From Azonexaceae bacterium (GTDB lineage Bacteria; Pseudomonadota; Gammaproteobacteria; Burkholderiales; Rhodocyclaceae), in assembly GCA_009469685.1 (NCBI GenBank), contig SSTA01000389.1:1-9351 (forward strand): 9,351 nucleotides of DNA. Reading direction: 5' to 3'. Both the position numbers and the translations under genes were made by a program. The notes below the pieces were generated by a model that had not been told where the DNA came from, searched no databases, and worked only from the letters and a program-made list of their open reading frames with translations. Of the stretch, positions 1-4,902 are shown piece after piece. Position 1 is the stretch's first letter, and each line of letters starts with the position of its first letter.

Positions 1-253
1 CCTGAATGTGGTCGAGTTCTACTACCCCGAGGAGATTGTCGATTTCGAGCGGGATTTCATCGAAGCCGAGCGGGCGGCTTACATGGAGACCGCCATCGAG
101 GACGACGACATCGGCGAACGCATGGATCGTGGCCGGCGGGCGCTGATGAAGGCCGGCAGGAATGAAGTCGGTCCCTACCAGAGTCCCATGGAGGACGGCA
201 TGCAGCATTTCCACGAGTTCTATCGTCGAGTGATGACCATCGGTGCCAAGTGA
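1..253 (+). CDS. Rieske-type aromatic ring-hydroxylating dioxygenase alpha subunit, C-terminal end (partial)
   Basis: Only the last 83 or so codons are present; the open frame continues past the left edge and ends at TGA 251-253. The visible tail resembles the end of the catalytic domain of Rieske non-heme iron oxygenase large subunits. It has an acidic run followed by an E-R-x-x-R-G segment (near bases 116-139), then a G-P-Y-x-S-P-x-E-x-G stretch and a closing H-F-H-x-F motif. These enzymes use a [2Fe-2S] Rieske cluster and a mononuclear iron to hydroxylate or demethylate aromatic or related substrates. The Rieske cluster and most or all of the iron ligands lie upstream, outside the window, so neither substrate nor completeness can be judged. 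The GTG at base 8 is in frame but is almost certainly an internal valine. Family assignment rests on this tail alone. Confidence 0.68.
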   Translation, partial: LNVVEFYYPEEIVDFERDFIEAERAAYMETAIEDDDIGERMDRGRRALMKAGRNEVGPYQSPMEDGMQHFHEFYRRVMTIGAK

Positions 254-290
254 GGGGGGGCGCGCGAGGTGTGGGGCGGCGGGAGGCGGC

Positions 291-315
291 CGGGTTAGCG
301 GGCTGAACCCGTTTT
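291..315 (+). terminator. Candidate intrinsic terminator after the dioxygenase gene
   Basis: CGGGTT (291-296) and AACCCG (306-311) form a perfect 6-bp stem around a 9-nt loop and are followed directly by TTTT (312-315). It lies 38 bases after the dioxygenase stop codon and about 26 bases before the permease start, so it probably ends the upstream transcript. The stem is short and the T run has only four bases, so it may be weak or act as an attenuator for the permease. Confidence 0.45.
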
Positions 316-341
316 CCGCGCTGTTCTCTCCACTCTGAACG

Positions 342-1193
342 ATGCAGTCGCTCTGGATGGTCGTCGCCAGCCTGCTGTTCGCCTGCATGGGCGTCTGCGT
401 CAAGCTGGCCGCCCAGACCCACTCCGCGGTGGAAATCGTCTTTTACCGCAGTTTCATCTCGCTGCTGATCATGGCGGCCTTGATCCGCTTGCGGGGAGGG
501 TCTTTCGCGACGCGACACTGGCGCTGGCAGATCGGGCGCGGCTTGGTCGGTTTTCTGGCCCTGTTCTCGTATTTCTGGGCCATTACGCTCTTGCCGCTGG
601 CGACGGCAGTGACCCTCAACTACACCTCGGCGATCTTCCTCGCCCTTTACCTGGCCTTGGCGGGTTGGCGCCTCAGCGGCGGCATGCTGGCCGCCCTCGG
701 CCTCGGCCTGGCCGGCGTGGTGCTCCTGCTCAGGCCTACCCTGCAAGCGGACCAGTTGGCCGGTGGCCTCATCGGCCTGGGATCCGGGGTGCTCGCCGGA
801 ATGGCTTATTTTAGCGTTCGCGAACTGGGCGCCCGAGGAGAACCGGAGACTCGTACCGTTTTCTACTTTTCACTGGTGGCGTCGGTGGGATCGGGGCTTT
901 GGGCGGCCCTCGCGGATTGGCATCGGGTGGATTTCGCCAGCGGGCCGCTGTTGGCAGGAGTGGCGGTTTTCGCCACCGCCGCCCAGTTGGCCATGACCCG
1001 CGCCTACACGCGCGGCAAGACCCTCCTGGCGGCGGCGCTGGCTTACAGCACGGTCGTCTTCTCCAGCCTGTTCGGTGCCGTGTTCTGGGGCGAAACCCTG
1101 CCGCCATCGGCTTGGCTTGCCGTGGCCCTGATCGTCGTTTCGGGAATTGCCGCGACCCACTTTTCCCGCGCCAATCCTGCGGAACAAGACTAG
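342..1193 (+). CDS. DMT-superfamily (EamA) inner-membrane transporter
   Basis: This 283-residue, strongly hydrophobic protein has the layout of drug/metabolite transporters: two tandem EamA halves and about ten predicted membrane helices. The first half (about residues 3-132) contains the family-typical F-Y-R-S-F at the second helix. It also has a helix around 73-100 with P-L-A-T-A-V-T-L-N-Y, the usual site of small-molecule contact. The second half (about 141-275) ends with A-A-L-A-Y-S-T-V-V-F and a W-G-E-T-L-P segment, the matching EamA signature. Such proteins usually export amino acids, nucleotide derivatives or other metabolites; the substrate cannot be read from sequence. The start at ATG 342 has no clear Shine-Dalgarno; ATG 357 is a possible alternative. 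A candidate terminator separates it from the dioxygenase gene, so a shared pathway is not implied. Confidence 0.88.
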   Translation: MQSLWMVVASLLFACMGVCVKLAAQTHSAVEIVFYRSFISLLIMAALIRLRGGSFATRHWRWQIGRGLVGFLALFSYFWAITLLPLATAVTLNYTSAIFLALYLALAGWRLSGGMLAALGLGLAGVVLLLRPTLQADQLAGGLIGLGSGVLAGMAYFSVRELGARGEPETRTVFYFSLVASVGSGLWAALADWHRVDFASGPLLAGVAVFATAAQLAMTRAYTRGKTLLAAALAYSTVVFSSLFGAVFWGETLPPSAWLAVALIVVSGIAATHFSRANPAEQD

Positions 1194-1372
1194 AAAGCGG
1201 AGCTAGCCTGGGCTGTCCCGATTGCGCCACGGGTACGCGGCGAATTCGGTCTTTCGCGAGCAATTCGCCAGGAGCCGATGGGCTTGCGCGCGGCGAGTCC
1301 CGCCAACTTGACCGCGATCCACCCTGCCCGGGCTTTCCTCGGCGCCCAGCGACCCCTAGACGGCTCGCTCCC

Positions 1373-1401
1373 GCCAGATGCTGGCATCCGAGCTACGGAT
1401 G
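1373..1401 (+). repeat. Two abutting inverted repeats upstream of the SpoIIAA-like gene
   Basis: GCCAG (1373-1377) and CTGGC (1381-1385) form a 5-bp stem with a 3-nt loop. Sharing the base at 1385, CATCCG (1385-1390) and CGGATG (1396-1401) form a second perfect 6-bp inverted repeat around AGCTA. An alternative arm pairing also exists, GATGC 1377-1381 with GCATC 1384-1388, so the folds compete. The block ends about 30 bases before the Shine-Dalgarno of the next gene. It could be an operator for a dimeric regulator or a structured mRNA leader; the sequence does not decide. Confidence 0.45.
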
Positions 1402-1431
1402 AAGTATCCGGGTTAAACTCACCCTAAATGC

Positions 1432-1438
1432 AAGGAGG
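1432..1438 (+). promoter_or_regulatory. Strong ribosome binding site of the SpoIIAA-like gene
   Basis: AAGGAGG lies 8 bases before ATG 1447. It is the closest match to the full anti-Shine-Dalgarno complement in the window and fixes the start of the small gene. Most other genes here have weak sites, so this gene is probably well translated. Confidence 0.8.
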
Positions 1439-1446
1439 AGACCACC

Positions 1447-1803
1447 ATGATCGTCGTCGATCACCAGACCAACCGGGTCAGCGTCAGCGTCTTTGGCGAA
1501 TTCACCCTGGCGGATTACAAGGAATTCGAGGAAATCGTCAATTACAAGGTCAAGTTCGAGGGACCGGTGGACCTTTACTTCGATCTGCGCGAGATGGCTG
1601 GTTTTACGCTTGACGTGGCTTGGGAGGAAGTGCGGTTTTCCCGCGCCCACGCCCACGATTTCAACTGCATCGCCGTGGTCACCGACAGTCAGTGGATGAC
1701 CTGGAGCGCATGGATTTCCCAGAGTTTCGTCGATGCCGACGTGGAAGTGTTCGACAATGCGGACGAGGCAAAGGCCTGGCTCGATGGAGAGGCTCTCGCG
1801 TAG
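1447..1803 (+). CDS. Small SpoIIAA-like (STAS-fold) protein
   Basis: This 118-residue soluble protein has the length and pattern of the SpoIIAA-like family (formerly DUF3478). It has an opening beta strand followed by G-E-F-T-L-A-D-Y-K-E-F near residues 17-27, then D-L-Y-F-D-L-R with a conserved acidic/Gly-Phe turn near 43-55. An I-A-V-V-T-D-S-Q-W segment follows near 77-85, and the protein closes with a D-E-A-K-A-W-L helix near 107-113. The fold is expected to be that of anti-sigma-factor antagonists, but family members usually lack the phosphorylated serine context and their roles are mostly unknown. No signal peptide or membrane helix is present. The strong AAGGAGG at 1432-1438 sets the start. 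The gap to the next gene is only 15 bases, so co-transcription with the sulfurtransferase is likely. No function should be assumed. Confidence 0.82.
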   Translation: MIVVDHQTNRVSVSVFGEFTLADYKEFEEIVNYKVKFEGPVDLYFDLREMAGFTLDVAWEEVRFSRAHAHDFNCIAVVTDSQWMTWSAWISQSFVDADVEVFDNADEAKAWLDGEALA

Positions 1804-1818
1804 CGACCGGAGGGGCCC

Positions 1819-2667
1819 ATGGTTTTCACGACCCTGGTTGACGCCGCCACTCTGGCGAGCCACCTAGACGATCCGGCTTGGCGCATTGTCGATGTCCGCC
1901 ACCAGCTTGCCGATCCGCAGGCGGGCGAGCGTGCCTACCGGGAAGGGCATCTTCCCGGCGCTCGATTCCTTCACTGCGACCGCGATCTTTCCGGTCCCCG
2001 CGATGGTCGCAACGGTCGTCACCCGCTACCGGATCCCGGGATGTTGGCGGCCAGACTTGCAGCGGCAGGCATAGGGCACGGTGTGCAGGTCGTGATCTAC
2101 GATGACAGCCAAGGCATGATCGCCGGGCGCCTGTGGTGGCTATTGCGGGCATTAGGCCACCGGGCGGTGGCTCTTCTCGACGGTGGCCTTGGGGCTTGGC
2201 TCGCAGCGGGCGGCCCTTTGGAAACCGTCGTTAGGCCCGTCAATCCGGTGCTCTCCTGGGCTCCCGGGACCGCTTGGCCGGCGGTGGATGCCGCTACGTT
2301 ACTCGCTCGCCTGGGGCGTCCCGGTGCCCTCATCGTAGACGCTCGCAGTCCGGACCGATTTCGCGGCGAGAACGAGACCCTCGATCCCGTCGCCGGCCAC
2401 ATCCCCGGTGCGGTCAATCGCTTTTTCCGCGACAATCTCGCTGCCGATGGCCGTTTCAAGCCGCCCGAGCGTTTGTGGGCCGAGTGGATGGAGCGGCTCG
2501 CCGGCGTCGCCCCCGAGGAGGTTGTCCATCAATGCGGGTCCGGAGTTTCGGCCTGCCACAATCTCCTGGCAATGGAAATTGCCGGAATGCCGGGCTCGCA
2601 GCTCTACGCCGGCTCCTGGAGCGAATGGTGTGCTGATTCCGGGCGGCCCGTCGCAACCGGTTGCTAA
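1819..2667 (+). CDS. Two-domain rhodanese-family sulfurtransferase (thiosulfate or 3-mercaptopyruvate type)
   Basis: The product is 282 residues, normal for tandem rhodanese enzymes that move a sulfane sulfur from thiosulfate or 3-mercaptopyruvate to an acceptor such as cyanide or a thiol. The N-terminal domain (about 5-135) has W-R-I-V-D-V-R at 21-27, G-H-L-P-G-A at 43-48 and the D-G-G-L-x-A-W end. Its catalytic position falls in Y-D-D-S-Q and lacks cysteine, so it is the inactive half, as usual. The C-terminal domain (about 155-280) has D-A-R-S-P-x-R-F-R-G-E and the active loop at C239-G-S-G-V-S. That loop is closer to mercaptopyruvate sulfurtransferases (CG-S/T-GV) than to classic rhodaneses (CRKGV), but substrate is not certain. 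A second cysteine, C246, follows the loop. GGAGGGG at 1809-1815 precedes ATG 1819; it is probably translated with the SpoIIAA-like gene. Confidence 0.9.
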   Translation: MVFTTLVDAATLASHLDDPAWRIVDVRHQLADPQAGERAYREGHLPGARFLHCDRDLSGPRDGRNGRHPLPDPGMLAARLAAAGIGHGVQVVIYDDSQGMIAGRLWWLLRALGHRAVALLDGGLGAWLAAGGPLETVVRPVNPVLSWAPGTAWPAVDAATLLARLGRPGALIVDARSPDRFRGENETLDPVAGHIPGAVNRFFRDNLAADGRFKPPERLWAEWMERLAGVAPEEVVHQCGSGVSACHNLLAMEIAGMPGSQLYAGSWSEWCADSGRPVATGC

Positions 2668-2791
2668 GGGCTTGTCGGACGCAAAATAGGTCGCGTGCAG
2701 GCTTGGGCGTTCAGACCGCCGGGTTGCTCGGGATTGCCGAGGTCAGAACTCCGAGATTCGGGTCCGGCGCCAGGGTCGAGCTCGATTGCGC
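2668..2791. other. Tail-to-tail intergenic region, no gene seen
   Basis: This 124-bp gap lies between the converging sulfurtransferase and hemerythrin genes. It contains a 5-bp inverted repeat, CTCGG 2727-2731 and CCGAG 2737-2741, flanked by imperfectly paired GACC/GGTC. Neither arm is followed by a T run on either strand, so a clean intrinsic terminator is not seen. Confidence 0.5.
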
Positions 2792-2810
2792 TCAGGCCGG
2801 TTCGGCCTGA
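2792..2810 (-). terminator. Hairpin overlapping the hemerythrin stop codon
   Basis: TCAGGCCG (2792-2799) and CGGCCTGA (2803-2810) form a perfect 8-bp GC-rich stem with a 3-nt loop. The left arm contains the hemerythrin stop codon. It lies between two convergent genes and could slow polymerase from either side, but no T run follows on either strand. It is therefore a weak terminator candidate or an mRNA 3'-end stabiliser. Confidence 0.35.
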
Positions 2811-3226
2811 AGGAAATCCTCTAGAAGCTTGTCGAATTCCTGGAAATGACGCAGCAGGCTGCCGCGGACCTGAATGACGCCTTCGATGGCATGGACGCCA
2901 TTGCCGTCTGCGCGATAAACGACGCGAATCGCCTTCAGTTCCTGAGCGATCTCCAGGTGGGCCTGATTGTGGGCCACTTTGTGCTCATGGGGGACGGAAT
3001 CACCCATCATGGTCAATTCGACGAGATTGTGCTTCAGGGTGACCTCGACGAATGCACGGATCAACTCCTCGATATTGCCCTGGCAGATTTCGCGATGGTC
3101 TGCCCGGCATTGGCTGCAGTGACTCAAGACGCCCAGTTGATCGCAGGATCCCTGGATACGGTCAAGCAGTTCGATCATGTAGTCATGATCGCTGTGGATT
3201 TTATCGACGGCTTGTTCGGCGAGCAT
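2792..3226 (-). CDS. Hemerythrin-like diiron protein with Cys-rich segment
   Basis: This 144-residue soluble, mostly helical protein carries the ligand pattern of hemerythrin domains. It has a His in the first helix (H14, in H-S-D-H), H66-x-x-x-E70, two overlapping H-x-x-x-H pairs at H82/H86/H90, and H127-x-x-x-x-D132. Hemerythrin four-helix bundles hold an oxo-bridged diiron site that binds O2 or reacts with peroxide or NO. Bacterial single-domain forms serve in O2 supply or sensing and in oxidative or nitrosative stress. Between the first and second ligand helices lies an unusual stretch with C28, H36, C37, C40, H44 and C48, including a C-x-x-C, that could bind a second metal or form disulfides. 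It has its own promoter (3286-3314) and is not clearly co-transcribed with queG. No strong Shine-Dalgarno is visible before ATG 3226. Confidence 0.82.
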   Translation of the reverse strand: MLAEQAVDKIHSDHDYMIELLDRIQGSCDQLGVLSHCSQCRADHREICQGNIEELIRAFVEVTLKHNLVELTMMGDSVPHEHKVAHNQAHLEIAQELKAIRVVYRADGNGVHAIEGVIQVRGSLLRHFQEFDKLLEDFLQAEPA

Positions 3227-3285
3227 GGCGGGTTTCCGGTCTAATGGGGTGGGACGCCATCATCCGCAATGGCTGGGGAGACCCT

Positions 3286-3314
3286 AGGGTAGTCAGTGGC
3301 ATATCCCGTGTCAA
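3286..3314 (-). promoter_or_regulatory. Sigma70-type promoter of the hemerythrin gene
   Basis: Reading the minus strand, a perfect TTGACA -35 box (3314 to 3309) is followed after exactly 17 bases by TACCCT (3291 to 3286), which keeps the key T, A and final T of a -10 box. The predicted transcription start is near 3279, giving a leader of about 50 bases before ATG 3226. It lies in the 116-bp gap downstream of queG and points at the hemerythrin gene. Confidence 0.6.
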
Positions 3315-3342
3315 GGACAGTTGGGCTCGGAACGTGATCCAT

Positions 3343-4416
3343 TTACGGTTCCGTCGATTTATTCGCCATTTGCGCCAGTGCCCACGCGACATGTTCGCGG
3401 ACCAGGGGGTCCGGATGATCGCGTCGCGACGCCAGTGCCGTCCGCGCCTCCAGGGTGGCAGGGCCATTTCCTAAGGCCACCGCCAGATTGCGCAGCCAGC
3501 GGGGGTAGCCGATGCGCCGGATTGGACTTCCTTCCAGGCGGCGGGCGAAATCACTCGCAGTCCAGGCGAAGAGTTCGACGAGACTCGCAGTATCCAGGCC
3601 GCTACGCGGGGCGAAATCCGGGTCGCCCAGGCGGGCGAAGCGATTCCAGGGGCAACAAAGCTGGCAGTCGTCACAGCCGTAGATGCGATTGCCGATCAGC
3701 GGACGTAAGGGCTCGGGAATGGAGCCTTGGAGCTCTATGGTCAGGTACGAGATACAACGCCTTGCATCCACCCGGTAGGGGGCGGTGATGGCAGCGGTGG
3801 GGCAGGCGTCGAGACAGGCTGTGCAACGGCCGCAATGGTCGGCGACCGGCGGGTCGGGGGGCAGGGGCAGGTCGGTCAAGATATCCCCGAGAAAGCGCCA
3901 GGAGCCTTGCCGGGACAGGAGGAGGGTATGCTTTCCCCGCCAGCCGACGCCCGACCGGTCTGCAAATTCGACCTCCATCACCGGGGCGGAATCGGAAAAT
4001 ACCCGATAGCCGTAGGGTCCCACGATGTCCCCGATGGCGGTGGCAAGCCTCTGGAGGCGCTGGCGAACGGTCTTGTGATAATCGCGCCCGAGGGCGTAAC
4101 GGGAAACGTAAGCCCGCTCGGGATCGGCCAAGGTGGCGAGAGGATCGGCCGCATCCGGGAGATAGTCGAGGGCCGCCGAAATGACCGTCACGGTTCCCGG
4201 AACCAAGGCTGCCGGGTCGCAGCGCAGATCGGCGTGGCGAGCCATATAATCCATGGTGCCGTGGCACCCGGCGGCCAGCCACTCGCGCAAGCGCTTGCCT
4301 GCCGCGCCGACTTCCGCCCTGGCGATACCGACGGCGGCAAAGCCAATTTCGCGGCCGCGGGACTTGATATCCCGGGCGAGCGCCGCGTAATCCCCCTTGG
4401 AGTCCCGATCTTGCAT
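3343..4416 (-). CDS. queG: Epoxyqueuosine reductase QueG
   Basis: QueG does the last step of queuosine synthesis, the cobalamin-dependent reduction of epoxyqueuosine to queuosine at position 34 of tRNAs with GUN anticodons. The 357-residue product matches the family length. The N-terminal half (about 10-180) is the cobalamin-binding region, with D-Y-H-K-T-V at 112-117 and S-D-S-A-P-V-M-E at 141-148, where D142 fits the catalytic aspartate. The ferredoxin-like part has C195-x2-C198-x2-C201-x3-C205-P, C221, and C248-x2-C251-x2-C254-C255-P-W-N, enough for two [4Fe-4S] clusters. A HEAT-like tail covers about 300-350. The frame is open upstream to 4584, but those 56 residues look unrelated and lie over tsaE, so ATG 4416 is chosen. 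It overlaps the tsaE start head to head. Confidence 0.95.
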   Translation of the reverse strand: MQDRDSKGDYAALARDIKSRGREIGFAAVGIARAEVGAAGKRLREWLAAGCHGTMDYMARHADLRCDPAALVPGTVTVISAALDYLPDAADPLATLADPERAYVSRYALGRDYHKTVRQRLQRLATAIGDIVGPYGYRVFSDSAPVMEVEFADRSGVGWRGKHTLLLSRQGSWRFLGDILTDLPLPPDPPVADHCGRCTACLDACPTAAITAPYRVDARRCISYLTIELQGSIPEPLRPLIGNRIYGCDDCQLCCPWNRFARLGDPDFAPRSGLDTASLVELFAWTASDFARRLEGSPIRRIGYPRWLRNLAVALGNGPATLEARTALASRRDHPDPLVREHVAWALAQMANKSTEP

Positions 4417-4902
4417 AACGCCGATGTTACCGCCCTTTTCGACCTTGCCGACGAAGCGGCCACCTGCGGATTGGGGGAGGCCTTGGCTCCGCTGTTGCGT
4501 CCTGGAATGGTGGTTTGGCTCCAGGGCGACCTCGGTGCCGGCAAAACGACCCTGGTACGCGCCCTGTTGCGCGGCCTCGGTCACGGCGGATCGGTGAAGA
4601 GTCCTACGTATTCCCTGGTTGAAGTTTACGTAATTTCGAGCTTATACTTATATCACTTTGATTTTTATCGCTTCGAGTCGCCAGAGGAATTTCTCGATGC
4701 GGGGATGGATGAGTATTTTCGCGATGATTCGGTTTGCTTGGTCGAATGGCCGGAGCGCGCTCAGGGCTGCGTTCCGCCGCCAGACCTGCGCCTCGTCCTC
4801 CATCATGCGGGTGTCGGGCGTCGCGTCGAAGCCCTGGGACTTACGGAAAAGGGGGCGGCATGCGTAACCCGTCTGGCTTCTCTGCAACGCGGCGGCGCCT
4901 AG
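4411..4902 (+). CDS. tsaE: tRNA threonylcarbamoyladenosine biosynthesis ATPase TsaE
   Basis: TsaE is the P-loop ATPase that works with TsaB and TsaD to make t6A at position 37 of ANN-decoding tRNAs. The sequence shows D-E-A-A-T near residue 14-18, the Walker A motif G-D-L-G-A-G-K-T-T at 39-47, and S-P-T-Y-S-L-V at 64-70. H-F-D-F-Y-R follows at 82-87 and V-E-W-P-E-R at 111-116. The length is 163 residues, typical. There is no ATG before the conserved N-terminal helix: the first in-frame ATG, at residue 33, would delete it. TTG 4411 is preceded by GGAG (4399-4402) at 8-base spacing and is the best start. It overlaps the queG start codon by six bases and the amiC start by 43 bases, implying co-transcription with amiC. 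Bases 4619-4675 are strikingly AT-rich. Confidence 0.93.
   Translation: MHNADVTALFDLADEAATCGLGEALAPLLRPGMVVWLQGDLGAGKTTLVRALLRGLGHGGSVKSPTYSLVEVYVISSLYLYHFDFYRFESPEEFLDAGMDEYFRDDSVCLVEWPERAQGCVPPPDLRLVLHHAGVGRRVEALGLTEKGAACVTRLASLQRGGA
4619..4648 (+). promoter_or_regulatory. Promoter-like sequence inside tsaE
   Basis: TTGAAG (4619-4624) and TATACT (4643-4648) sit 18 bases apart within the AT-rich patch of tsaE. Both are near sigma70 consensus. If active it would start transcription near 4655, about 205 bases before the amiC start, giving amiC its own transcript. It lies wholly in coding sequence, so chance is possible. Confidence 0.35.

Larger units (their letters stand above)
1194..1446. 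other. 253-bp intergenic region with inverted repeats, no gene seen
   Basis: No frame here has a start, ribosome site and plausible protein. The stretch holds an 8-bp inverted repeat (GGCGAATT at 1239-1246 and AATTCGCC at 1262-1269, 15-nt spacer) just after the permease. It has no T run, so it is at best a weak or Rho-assisted 3' end. It also holds the cluster of inverted repeats at 1373-1401 listed separately and the ribosome site of the next gene. A promoter for the following two genes is expected here, but I see no convincing -35/-10 pair. Confidence 0.6.

Noticed and set aside
57..746. A 229-codon minus-strand frame
   Set aside because: It crosses the dioxygenase end, the terminator-like hairpin and the start of the permease; its Arg/Gln/Gly-rich translation is typical of a shadow frame.
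1239..1269. 8-bp inverted repeat after the permease gene as an intrinsic terminator
   Set aside because: The 15-nt loop and absence of a T run make intrinsic termination unlikely, so it is only mentioned within the intergenic entry.
1393..1863. A 156-codon minus-strand frame over the SpoIIAA-like gene
   Set aside because: The plus-strand gene has a strong ribosome site and matches a known family; the antisense frame runs into the sulfurtransferase start and has no support.
2846..3244. A 132-codon plus-strand frame opposite the hemerythrin gene
   Set aside because: The minus-strand product carries a full set of diiron ligands and a promoter; the plus frame is its mirror.
4417..4584. A 56-residue N-terminal extension of QueG
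   Set aside because: It would lie over the conserved P-loop region of tsaE and shows no QueG-like sequence; the family normally starts near ATG 4416.
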